DNA from: Rhizobium vallis
GTDB lineage: Bacteria > Pseudomonadota > Alphaproteobacteria > Rhizobiales > Rhizobiaceae
Direction of reading: 5' to 3'
Assembly (NCBI RefSeq): GCF_003985155.1
Contig: NZ_ML133693.1
Coordinates: 62,001-126,000, forward strand
Length of the DNA: 64,000 nt
The notes beneath the pieces were generated by a model. That model saw only the letters and a program-made list of their open reading frames with translations, did not search any database and had not been told where the DNA came from. The translations under genes were made by a program, and so were the position numbers. This document shows positions 45,244 through 53,653 of the stretch, one piece after another; position 1 is the first letter of the stretch, and each line of letters starts with the position of its first letter.

Positions 45244-46333
45244 AACCTTTGGTTACGCCTACCGACGGAACATTTCGTGCCATCACTTTCAGATCCTCGC
45301 GAACCATCTCCGCAACCAGTTGGTCAAGACTGGTCTCATGTTTCCAGCCAAGCTTCGTGTGCGCCTTCGTTGGATCGCCAATCAGAAGATCAACCTCCGT
45401 TGGCCGGAAGTAAGCTGGATCGATCTCCACCACACACCGGCCGGATGTCTTGTCGTATCCCTTCTCCTCAACCCCGCTCCCACGCCAATCAATTGGCATG
45501 CCCACCCTGGCAAAGGCTTTGTCGACAAAGGACCGAACCGAGTGCGTTTCGCCGGTCGCAAGGACATAGTCCTCCGGTTCGTCCTGTTGCAGCATCAGCC
45601 ACATGCCGCGAACGTATTCACGTGCATGTCCCCAGTCGCGCTTGGCATCCAAATTGCCGAGATAGAGCCTTTCCTGCAATCCAAGATGGATCGCAGCCGC
45701 CGCTCGGGTGATTTTACGCGTCACGAATGTTTCGCCACGGATCGGGCTTTCATGATTGAACAAGATGCCGTTCGAGGCGTGCATGCCATATGCTTCGCGA
45801 TAATTGACCACTATCCAATAGGCATAGAGCTTAGCGGCGGCATAGGGTGATCGAGGGTAGAACGGCGTCGTTTCGCTCTGCGGGACTTCCTGGACTTTGC
45901 CGTAGAGCTCCGAGGTAGACGCTTGATAGAAGCGGGTTCTCTTGGTCAGCCCCAGAAGGCGAATTGCTTCAAGTAGCCGAAGGGTGCCGGTTCCATCGGC
46001 GTTCGCTGTATATTCCGGCGTCTCGAAAGAAACTTGAACGTGGCTCTGTGCGGCGAGATTGTAGATCTCGTCCGGCTGCGTTTCCTGAACGACACGGATG
46101 AGGTTCGTTGAATCGGTCATGTCCCCGAAATGCAGAATAAAGCGAGGATCCTCGACATGTGGATCCTCGTACAGATGCTCGATGCGGCTGGTGTTGAAGG
46201 ACGATGAGCGCCGCTTGAGGCCGTGCACAATATAGCCCTTTTCCAGGAGCATTTCGGCCAGATACGCACCGTCCTGACCTGTTATACCCGTAATCAGCGC
46301 GACTTTTGGGTTCTTTCTCATTCCCGTATCCAT
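45230..46333 (-). CDS. gmd: GDP-mannose 4,6-dehydratase
   Basis: A 367-residue NADP-dependent dehydratase making GDP-4-keto-6-deoxy-D-mannose, the first step to GDP-fucose (also to rhamnose or perosamine in other pathways). The cofactor loop GITGQDG is at 16-22. The catalytic region SPYAAAKLYAYW and the substrate block NHESPIRGETFVTRK are conserved. GGAGGG precedes the ATG. It lies 55 bp downstream of the co-polymerase kinase gene and directly overlaps fcl, fixing the product as GDP-L-fucose. Confidence 0.96.
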   Translation of the reverse strand: MDTGMRKNPKVALITGITGQDGAYLAEMLLEKGYIVHGLKRRSSSFNTSRIEHLYEDPHVEDPRFILHFGDMTDSTNLIRVVQETQPDEIYNLAAQSHVQVSFETPEYTANADGTGTLRLLEAIRLLGLTKRTRFYQASTSELYGKVQEVPQSETTPFYPRSPYAAAKLYAYWIVVNYREAYGMHASNGILFNHESPIRGETFVTRKITRAAAAIHLGLQERLYLGNLDAKRDWGHAREYVRGMWLMLQQDEPEDYVLATGETHSVRSFVDKAFARVGMPIDWRGSGVEEKGYDKTSGRCVVEIDPAYFRPTEVDLLIGDPTKAHTKLGWKHETSLDQLVAEMVREDLKVMARNVPSVGVTKGFAYA

Positions 46334-46388
46334 GGTTGCCCTCCAACTCGAATACTAGTGCAGAAGCAGACGTCTAACGTTCATGTAT

Positions 46389-48593
46389 TTATTCTTCTAG
46401 TTTGTAGTACTTCATCAGTGATTTCGAAAAAAGCTCGGAGTCACTGAAGTTATACAAAGCGTGTTTCTTGGGATCGACCCCGTTGATCGCGACGATGATG
46501 TCCGAATTTCGTGAGCTTTTCATTTGCTGCAGGCTGAACTCGACAGCGCGGCGGCTCGTTTTTCCCCACCTGACAACTGCTAGTGTTCTTTCCGCCAGGG
46601 CAGTCAGATGCACGGTGTCTGTCGAGGCGAGCACTGGCGCGCTGTCGAAGATGACAATCCGGCCGGCCGCGCCCGCCATCTCGATGATTTCTGCGAAGCC
46701 ATTCGAACCGGCGCGCCGCTGGAGACTGAATTTTCCGGATGGAATGAAGGCGACGCCGCTTGGATGGCGATAGACGATGTCGCGCAGATCGGCCAAACCA
46801 TTCAGGAATTCGTTCAGTCCGTAGACCAACCCCGACCTGAAAAACGAATCGAGTTTTCCCCGTCGAAGGTCGCCATCGACCAGCAGCACCGGGATTGCGG
46901 CGGCGGCAAGTTCCATGGCCAGCGATCTCGCGATAAGCGACTTGCCTTCTCCGCTGTGAGCCGAGGTAACGACGATACTGTTCGGCAACTTGCCGCCATT
47001 GGACTGCTTGAGTGAAAGCACCATGGTCCGGATTGCTTCGTCGAACATCGGGACCTGCATATGTCCGAACATCGTTTTCGGATTTTCCCTCCGCGCCAGA
47101 CGGGGGATAAGTCCAGCCGGTATTGTGCGACCTATTCCAGCTATCTGGTCGAAACTCCGGACCGTCCGGTCCCACATTTCGATCACGAAAGCAGCCGTTA
47201 CGGCTGCCGAGATTGCAGCCAAGAGGGCGCCCATCATATAGAAAAGCCGTCCACGGCCCTGTGGCACGAGCGGCACTGAAGCCGGTGAGAAAACCTCCAG
47301 TTCCGCCCCCGGCAGCATGGCCCTGGCGGCAAGGTCACGGCGCTGGTCCTCAAGCTTGTCGAGTGCCGCTTGTTCCTTTTCCGCAATACGCTGCAGGCGC
47401 GCCAATTCCGTCTGCGCCAAGGCATCGCGTGTGCGTTTTTCCTGAGCAACCACCAAGATGGATTGCACTGCGTTGGCTTCATGATCGAGTGCGGCGAGCT
47501 TGGCGCGCATGGCTTGGAGATATTTCTTGTTGGCAAGGTCGAGATCGATACGGGATTGTTCGATCTTCCGACGTAAATCCACCACGGCCTCGGCATTGCC
47601 GTCATATGTCTCAAGAAGACGGGCGAGATCTTGCTCCTGTGCGTGAAGATCGCGTTGCTTAGTGGTAATGCTGTCGGGGAAGACGATGTTCTGCAGCGCA
47701 ACCGAAGCGCTATCCGTTCCTTCCAGCGCGGATATCGTCGCCTTTACCTCAACCCGACTTTCCTCGATCTTCGCATCGCGGCCGGTGATCTCCAGGAGCG
47801 TTTTGATACGTTCCTCCTGAGCGTCCTCTCTCGAGACGATGTCCATCGATTCCTGATAGTTACGGGCAGCGTCGCGAGCAATATCCGCGCGGCGTTGCTG
47901 CTCGGAGATGCGCTGTCGGATCCATTCCCCCGCAAAATCCAGGCGGCCGTGGACACTGCCCTTCCGCTCATCGAGGTAAATGCCGACGAGCCGGTTCGGA
48001 ACCGCGGCTGCGAGTTCAGCATCATTGGCAGTGAAGCTGATCTGGATAACTTCACTCTTATCGTCGTGCCACACGCCGAGTGCTTGATAAAATTCCGGGA
48101 TGGTCGCCTCGATACTTTCTCGATCCGGCGATGCCGGTTTTTTCGTGTCAAACAGGCTGCGCAACTTTGCCCGGATACTGTCAATGAACGAGGTTTTCCG
48201 CAGCGCCGGATTGAATTCCGGCAGCGCGTTAAGCTGCAGGTCGCGGACGACTCGCTCCGCGATGCCTCTGGATAGAAGCCGCTCAGTCTCCGATTTCACG
48301 TCAAGTGGATCACTGCGGCTGGTATCATCCGCACCAAGTGATGTCGCGAGAGGCTGGTGGATAATCAATCGGGCCCAGGCCTGGTAAGTGGGCTTCAATC
48401 CCGAAATCATGATCGCCGCAGGCACCATCAGCAGCACTGATATCGCAATGATCATGATCATTCTTCGCCTGATGAGGCCGAAGATGGATGCCAGATCGAA
48501 TTGGTCCGCCTTGGTCTCAACCTGAAAGCGAGGATCGTAGCGCATCGACGAAATCGGAAGATTGCGGTCCGGCGGAAGAGTGGAAATCGTCAT
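46389..48593 (-). CDS. Polysaccharide co-polymerase / tyrosine autokinase (Wzc/ExoP-like)
   Basis: A 734-residue inner-membrane protein that sets chain length and drives export of a Wzy-made polysaccharide. A Wzz domain is flanked by two transmembrane helices (near 45-65 and about 450). Between them is a long periplasmic coiled coil (about 180-420). The C-terminal BY-kinase domain has Walker A SAHSGEGKS (about 544-552), Walker A' VLLVDGDLRRG and Walker B IVIFDSAP. The tail carries few tyrosines (KYYKLEE at the very end, plus ALYNF), fewer than in the E. coli Tyr cluster. It overlaps the upstream glycosyltransferase by 4 nt (ATGA). Confidence 0.93.
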   Translation of the reverse strand: MTISTLPPDRNLPISSMRYDPRFQVETKADQFDLASIFGLIRRRMIMIIAISVLLMVPAAIMISGLKPTYQAWARLIIHQPLATSLGADDTSRSDPLDVKSETERLLSRGIAERVVRDLQLNALPEFNPALRKTSFIDSIRAKLRSLFDTKKPASPDRESIEATIPEFYQALGVWHDDKSEVIQISFTANDAELAAAVPNRLVGIYLDERKGSVHGRLDFAGEWIRQRISEQQRRADIARDAARNYQESMDIVSREDAQEERIKTLLEITGRDAKIEESRVEVKATISALEGTDSASVALQNIVFPDSITTKQRDLHAQEQDLARLLETYDGNAEAVVDLRRKIEQSRIDLDLANKKYLQAMRAKLAALDHEANAVQSILVVAQEKRTRDALAQTELARLQRIAEKEQAALDKLEDQRRDLAARAMLPGAELEVFSPASVPLVPQGRGRLFYMMGALLAAISAAVTAAFVIEMWDRTVRSFDQIAGIGRTIPAGLIPRLARRENPKTMFGHMQVPMFDEAIRTMVLSLKQSNGGKLPNSIVVTSAHSGEGKSLIARSLAMELAAAAIPVLLVDGDLRRGKLDSFFRSGLVYGLNEFLNGLADLRDIVYRHPSGVAFIPSGKFSLQRRAGSNGFAEIIEMAGAAGRIVIFDSAPVLASTDTVHLTALAERTLAVVRWGKTSRRAVEFSLQQMKSSRNSDIIVAINGVDPKKHALYNFSDSELFSKSLMKYYKLEE

Positions 48594-49732
48594 CGTGCGC
48601 CAACCATTGTTTGAGGTTTCGCGGAAACGGTTTCGTAAAGTCTCTCGAGCAACCGCATATAGGCCCTCATGCTGAAGTGGTTGAGGTAATGTGCGCGCCC
48701 CTGGGCCGCGAGGCGGATGCAGATTTCAGGGTCGGACACCAGCTTCGCCAGGGCGGCAGCCAGGGCATTCGGATCTCCAACGGGGACGAAGATCCCGGTT
48801 TCACCGTCGGTAATGACTTCCTCATGCGCCCCAACGCGCGTGGTAACGACCGCGAGCCCATGGGACAGCCCTTCGAGTACGGCCATCGCCAAACCTTCGG
48901 CGTGCGAAGGCAGGACTAGGATGTCTGAACGCGCACACAAGGCCCGTGCCTCGCCGGCGTCAAGCCAGCCAGGCATTTCTACCCGATCTGAAAGCGCCAT
49001 GCCGTCAGCCTGGCGGCGATAATGCTCGACAGGCCCGTCGCCCGCCAGCACAGCCCGCCACGGGAGTTCTTTCATGACCGGGTGGCTCAGGGCCGATAGA
49101 AGCTCGCTGACACCTTTGCGTTCGCTCAACCGGCCAAGGAATACGATCAACGGTATCTGGCCGGCGCGGATATTGTGCGCTCCTGGGTCGGGGACGCAAT
49201 TATTTGCGACGACGGTGCGGCGCTCGTCAACGCCAAGAAGTGTCGTCAGGGTCATGCGATCGCGCTCGCCCAGCGCCACAACGCGATCGGCGTTCTGAAA
49301 CATCCGACGTATGAGCCGCTGCTGACGCAGCGAGCGTTGCGCAAAGTCGCCGGCGTAATCGTAATCGTGCAGGTGCAATATGTGGCAGCACCCGAACAGG
49401 CGGGCAGCCTCCGTCAGGATCAGTTTTCGGGTGGTGCTGCCGCGGCCAGCAATATGGATATGGTGAATGCGGGCCGGCGCAACGATCCGGTCCTTTGCCA
49501 TCGTCAGGATGGCGCCGAGCAGGCGTGCGGGTGACGTCACCTTCGACCATCGAGCCCCTCTGGTATCGGTGATGAAATGTTTCGTGCCGGTCTCTTTCGC
49601 TGTCTCTGTTATATAGCCGACCAGCCTGCCAATGCCGCCGCCGTTCTCGCAGCCGCCCGGAACATAGTGGCGAACGCTGGCCGCTCTCCGTGCAGCCATT
49701 CGATTTCTGTCCGTGATGGCCTCCATCAGCAT
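48590..49732 (-). CDS. Glycosyltransferase family 4
   Basis: A 380-residue GT-B enzyme, probably adding one sugar to the lipid-linked repeat unit. The C-terminal donor-binding domain (Glycos_transf_1) is clear: FLGRLSERKGVSELL, LAGDGPVEHYRR and the E-x7-E motif in SHAEGLAMAVLEGLSHG. The N-terminal acceptor domain begins after an Arg-rich stretch and has GGCENGGGIGRLVGY. It overlaps the following kinase gene by 4 nt and the preceding glycosyltransferase by 7 nt. Donor sugar unknown; fucose from the neighbouring genes is one possibility. Confidence 0.9.
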   Translation of the reverse strand: MLMEAITDRNRMAARRAASVRHYVPGGCENGGGIGRLVGYITETAKETGTKHFITDTRGARWSKVTSPARLLGAILTMAKDRIVAPARIHHIHIAGRGSTTRKLILTEAARLFGCCHILHLHDYDYAGDFAQRSLRQQRLIRRMFQNADRVVALGERDRMTLTTLLGVDERRTVVANNCVPDPGAHNIRAGQIPLIVFLGRLSERKGVSELLSALSHPVMKELPWRAVLAGDGPVEHYRRQADGMALSDRVEMPGWLDAGEARALCARSDILVLPSHAEGLAMAVLEGLSHGLAVVTTRVGAHEEVITDGETGIFVPVGDPNALAAALAKLVSDPEICIRLAAQGRAHYLNHFSMRAYMRLLERLYETVSAKPQTMVGAR

Positions 49733-50826
49733 GATCCGACCACCTCCCGATAAACCGCTGCCGCCTGGGCGCCGACCCGTTCAGGCGAATTCGGTCCCTT
49801 GGCCCATTCGAGCGCGTTGTCACCGAAAATGCTTCTAAGCGCACCGTTGTCTGCCAATGTCCTGATAGCTGCGGCGAGCTCTTTGGCATCTCCGGGAGGG
49901 ACCACCAATCCCAACCCATTCGGCTGAACCGTGTCCCGCAACTCGCCGACGTCAGTCACGATGACGGGTTTGCCAAACGCGGCGGCGAGGTTGAGCACTC
50001 CGCTTTGAGATGCTTCCGTATAGGGAAGCACGACGATGTCGGTATCGAGGAAAAGCTGGGCGACCTCTGCATCCTCGATAAAGCGATTGCGAATATCGTA
50101 GCGGCCGGGATCCCCCATAAGCTGCTGGAATATCAGCGGATTGTCGCCACGGCCTGCGACCGTGATTTGCAGGTTGGGAAGCGCGTCCTTGAGCATCGCC
50201 TCGGCCCGGACCAGATGTTCGAGGCCCTTGTAGGCAAAAATCCGTCCGAAGAGCAGGACGCGGATAGTCCCATCCGCTTCGCACGGCGTCATTTTCTCTC
50301 GCCGCGCGAGTTCCGCGTAGCGAAGGATGGAGGGATGCGACAGGACGTGGACATGGTCCGGCGATTTTGAATATCGATCGAGGATCAGCCTCTTCAGTCC
50401 CTCGCCGTGGACGACAAGATGTCCGGATTGCTTCACCATCAATTCAGGAGCCCAGCCGGGCAGCGTGCGCGTATCGGCATCGCCGGGATGGATTTGCACG
50501 TCATGAACGGTCGTCACAAGCGGGATCGGGCGCCAGAACGGCACGGCGAGGTTCAGCCAAAGTGTAGAATTGCTGAGGAGATGAATGAGGTTCGGCTGCT
50601 CCCGCCGGATCAGACGTGTAAGCTCGTACAGAAACCAGGGATTGGAGGGAGAACGGTGCCTCGGCCAGTCCAGAAGGTGCAGATCGACAGCCGGATCGAT
50701 GGAAGAGGCGAGATGCGCATAGCGCCGGCGCGGCACAGCAAGCACGACGTTCAGGTGTTGGGCAACGCCGCTGGCGAAGGAAATGGTGTAGTCTTCCAGT
50801 TCGGAAACCAAAAGCAGCGCCTTCAT
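49726..50826 (-). CDS. Glycosyltransferase family 4
   Basis: A 366-residue GT-B transferase. Donor-domain landmarks are LLFGRIFAYKGLEHL, VAGRGDNPLIF and the glutamate motif in LPYTEASQSGVLNLAAAFG (E-x7 pattern with a hydrophobic final position). The N-terminal domain starts MKALLLVSELEDY with a typical Rossmann strand. It overlaps both neighbours by 4-7 nt in a leftward glycosyltransferase run. Specificity cannot be read from sequence. Confidence 0.9.
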   Translation of the reverse strand: MKALLLVSELEDYTISFASGVAQHLNVVLAVPRRRYAHLASSIDPAVDLHLLDWPRHRSPSNPWFLYELTRLIRREQPNLIHLLSNSTLWLNLAVPFWRPIPLVTTVHDVQIHPGDADTRTLPGWAPELMVKQSGHLVVHGEGLKRLILDRYSKSPDHVHVLSHPSILRYAELARREKMTPCEADGTIRVLLFGRIFAYKGLEHLVRAEAMLKDALPNLQITVAGRGDNPLIFQQLMGDPGRYDIRNRFIEDAEVAQLFLDTDIVVLPYTEASQSGVLNLAAAFGKPVIVTDVGELRDTVQPNGLGLVVPPGDAKELAAAIRTLADNGALRSIFGDNALEWAKGPNSPERVGAQAAAVYREVVGSC

Positions 50827-51773
50827 TTCGCTGCCTCCGACAAGCCGATGTCCAGGCCAAGCCGTGACAGGCCGAGCGCCGAACGCAAACTATCGCGCAT
50901 CCGCCTGAGCAGGTTTGGTTCGCCGGCAAAGAAGAGGCCTTCGACGGCAAGCTTGCAACGGGTGCGCGCATCGGCTCCCTGCAGCTTTGCCGACGCGATG
51001 TGATAGGGATAGTGATCCGTCAGATGTAGTCTTGCCGGCAGCTCATGGGCTGAGAGAAACAGGTTCGTTGCTTCAACGGTACGTTGCCAGTGCGTCATCC
51101 GCCTCCTGAGCGTGGTGGCATCCTCGGCCGAGCGATACCAGTTGTTATTGTGGATGCGGTAGAATCCCAGCGGATCCGGCATGGCAATGACGTCCCCCAG
51201 AAACGGATAGATCCCCACGAGCCAGGCGTCGGCTGATATGCGGAACTGTTCGGGAATGTTGCCCGCGGCATTCCACGCGCTACGTCGTACCGCGACGGCT
51301 GACGTCATCGGAAAAGGCCACCAGCCGGCCGATCTGGTGAGCAGCGGCGACAAGGCGCCCGAACACAGGGTCCGAGGGATCGGCTTGGAAGTCGGCGTGC
51401 CATCGACAAGTGTCGGCTGCAGCCGGTGATAGACGAGCGATGCTTGAGGGTTTGCGCGGAACGCTGCAACGGTCGCCGACAGCTTGCCCGGAGCCCACCA
51501 GTCGTCGGCATCGAGAAAACAGAGGATCTCGCCCATGCTTGATGCGACAGCCGTGTTGATCGCAGCGGCCTGCCCGCCGTTCTCCTGGAAGATCCCCTTC
51601 ACTCGGCTGCCATACGCTTCCAGAACAGACCGCGACTGGTCGGTAGAGCCGTCGTCGACGACGATTATCTCGACATTGCCAGCGTCTTGGCTCAACACGC
51701 TGTCTATCGCCCGCCCGATGAAGCGAGCGTAGTTGTAATTATTGATGAGGACACTGACGGCCGGCCGCTCCAT
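50823..51773 (-). CDS. Glycosyltransferase family 2
   Basis: A 316-residue GT-A transferase. The N terminus has VSVLINNYNYARFIGRAIDS, the VDDGSTDQS nucleotide motif and the metal-binding DADDWW. It likely faces the cytoplasm, transferring a sugar to the undecaprenyl-linked chain. It overlaps the next glycosyltransferase by 4 nt and follows a possible small gene by 9 nt. Confidence 0.92.
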   Translation of the reverse strand: MERPAVSVLINNYNYARFIGRAIDSVLSQDAGNVEIIVVDDGSTDQSRSVLEAYGSRVKGIFQENGGQAAAINTAVASSMGEILCFLDADDWWAPGKLSATVAAFRANPQASLVYHRLQPTLVDGTPTSKPIPRTLCSGALSPLLTRSAGWWPFPMTSAVAVRRSAWNAAGNIPEQFRISADAWLVGIYPFLGDVIAMPDPLGFYRIHNNNWYRSAEDATTLRRRMTHWQRTVEATNLFLSAHELPARLHLTDHYPYHIASAKLQGADARTRCKLAVEGLFFAGEPNLLRRMRDSLRSALGLSRLGLDIGLSEAAK

Positions 51774-51782
51774 GGCGCGCCC

Positions 51783-52100
51783 TCAGGCGGGTTGCCGCGA
51801 TGCACCGCTGTGCAGCGGTGCAAAGTTGCTCAAGAGGTCGACCTCTATCCCTTCTCGGCCGAACAGTATCTCGCGCAGAGCCGATGGGATCACCACTGAC
51901 CGTGCCACGACGAGTGGGGCGCCCGTCGTGTCGCATAGAGAACTAGGATCATGACGCAGAAACATAGCAATCCTAACCTTCCAGGCTTCGACTGCAGAGA
52001 GAGCCTCTGTCAGAATTATTGCCTCATTCCAGTGAAGCCGCGGCTTACCGACCACAAGACATTCATCGTCACGGTACCGGTGAACGGACACGTGCAACAT
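51783..52100 (-). CDS. Hypothetical 105-residue protein upstream of the glycosyltransferases
   Basis: A small frame in the divergent region, ending 9 nt before the family 2 glycosyltransferase starts, which fits a first gene of the operon. The translation looks like a soluble alpha/beta protein (LVVARSVVIPSALREILFG) with no signal or helix. AAGAG lies close to the ATG but is a weak site. I recognise no family. If it is not a gene, the stretch from 51774 to 52333 is a plain divergent promoter region. Confidence 0.45.
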   Translation of the reverse strand: MLHVSVHRYRDDECLVVGKPRLHWNEAIILTEALSAVEAWKVRIAMFLRHDPSSLCDTTGAPLVVARSVVIPSALREILFGREGIEVDLLSNFAPLHSGASRQPA

Positions 52101-52333
52101 CTGCTCTTAAGGGCAATCCCGCGGGCATGAAGACCCGTCTTTTGGGTAATGCCGGCTGAAAGCTTAAGCGCAACATCGCCTTTGGGTGGAGCGAAGGTGC
52201 ATTAGGCGTAGCCCGACCTTCACTAGGACAGGTTGACTGCGGATGCGGCTGGATGATTGCTTGAGAGCAGCGCGCCCACGAAGGCCGACGCGATGAATAG
52301 TCGCTTTTCTGTTCAAGTCAGTCGAGACGGGTA

Positions 52334-53653
52334 ATGAGAGTAGAAAAGCTCAGAACAGCCGGCGGACCAACCATCAGTTGGCGAGCCATAGAATGCTGGG
52401 GCGCCGGCATATCCATTTTTCTTCAGGCAGGCGCTTTTCTGCCGCTTATCCTGGCAGATGCCGACGGAGCGCTCAGCGAATCTGCCAAGTCTATACTGCG
52501 ACTTCCTTGTTTTCCCGTATATGTATTTACAATTATTATCCTGATACGCAATTTTCCGCAATTTTTACTGGCGCTCAAGCGAAATCTGATCGTTCCAATG
52601 ATCCTTGTCATGCCGTTTCTGTCTACGCTGTGGTCAATAGACGCTACAACGAGCTTGAGGCGCGCAATCGCCCTTTTGTTTTGCATGCTTCTTTCCTACG
52701 TCCTGGCGATACGTTTCACGCCGAGGCAGTTGCTGTTCCTGTTATTCGTGACCTTCGGAGGCTGTATCTTCCTCAGTGTGGTAATGTCCGTGGTGTCACC
52801 AAGTCTCGCCAGCATGCCGGATGGTGCTATGCGGGGCGTCTTCATTCACAAGAACGTTCTGGGCTGGTACGCGTGCTTGATGATTTTGGTGGCGACGGCG
52901 GTACTGATGGACGGGACGCTCGGCCTGCGGCGAACCGCGTTCGTCTTGTTGGCAGCGGGTATCATCTGCCTTTCAAGCTCCGGATCGATGACCGCTATCA
53001 TTGCAACGTCAGCGGCGTTTTGCCTGATCGGCTTTTATTCCCTCCTGCAAAGAAGCAGCAGCATCGGCCGCGTCGTCATCGTCCTGTTTTTCGTTCAGCT
53101 GGCTATCGGCATTCTGATCTCGCTTCACGAGTTCCTGGTTCCGGCCCTTGAAGCGCTCGGCAAGGACGCGACTTTGACGGGTCGGGTGCCATTGTGGGAG
53201 CTGGTTGATCGCGAAATAACCGCTCGCTGGATGCTTGGCTATGGTTACCAGGCTTTCTGGACAATCGATAACCCCGAAGCGACGCACATGTGGTTCATGT
53301 TGGGATGGGCGGCGCCCCACGCGCATAATGGATACCGCGATATCCTGTTGAGCTTTGGAGTCATGGGGATGGTCCCGTTTGTTTTGATGCTTCTCCATGC
53401 AATCCACCAGGGCGCGGTTCTTCAATGTCATGACCCGCAGTACGGATGGCTGTGGCTCAATGTGCTTACGATCATGATCCTGGTGATGAATCTGACCGAG
53501 AGTTTTTTCTTGGTTCAGAACGACGCCATCTTCATCCTGTTCACCGCAACCATCATCATGTTTTCGCTGTACGCGCCCGTCGTTTCGGTCAGCCGTTCGC
53601 GACCTTTGCAGGCGCCGTCGCCTGGCCTTACGAGCGGGCTGCAGATCTCATGA
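52334..53653 (+). CDS. O-antigen polymerase/ligase family protein (Wzy-like)
   Basis: A 439-residue polytopic membrane protein with about ten hydrophobic segments and a large periplasmic loop. It has the family landmark GVFIHKNVLGWY, seen in O-antigen ligase/polymerase proteins (Wzy_C). It probably polymerises the undecaprenyl-linked repeat units in the periplasm, working with the Wzc-like protein encoded on the other arm. The first gene of the rightward arm, divergent from the glycosyltransferase arm. It overlaps the next gene by 4 nt (ATGA). Confidence 0.87.
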   Translation: MRVEKLRTAGGPTISWRAIECWGAGISIFLQAGAFLPLILADADGALSESAKSILRLPCFPVYVFTIIILIRNFPQFLLALKRNLIVPMILVMPFLSTLWSIDATTSLRRAIALLFCMLLSYVLAIRFTPRQLLFLLFVTFGGCIFLSVVMSVVSPSLASMPDGAMRGVFIHKNVLGWYACLMILVATAVLMDGTLGLRRTAFVLLAAGIICLSSSGSMTAIIATSAAFCLIGFYSLLQRSSSIGRVVIVLFFVQLAIGILISLHEFLVPALEALGKDATLTGRVPLWELVDREITARWMLGYGYQAFWTIDNPEATHMWFMLGWAAPHAHNGYRDILLSFGVMGMVPFVLMLLHAIHQGAVLQCHDPQYGWLWLNVLTIMILVMNLTESFFLVQNDAIFILFTATIIMFSLYAPVVSVSRSRPLQAPSPGLTSGLQIS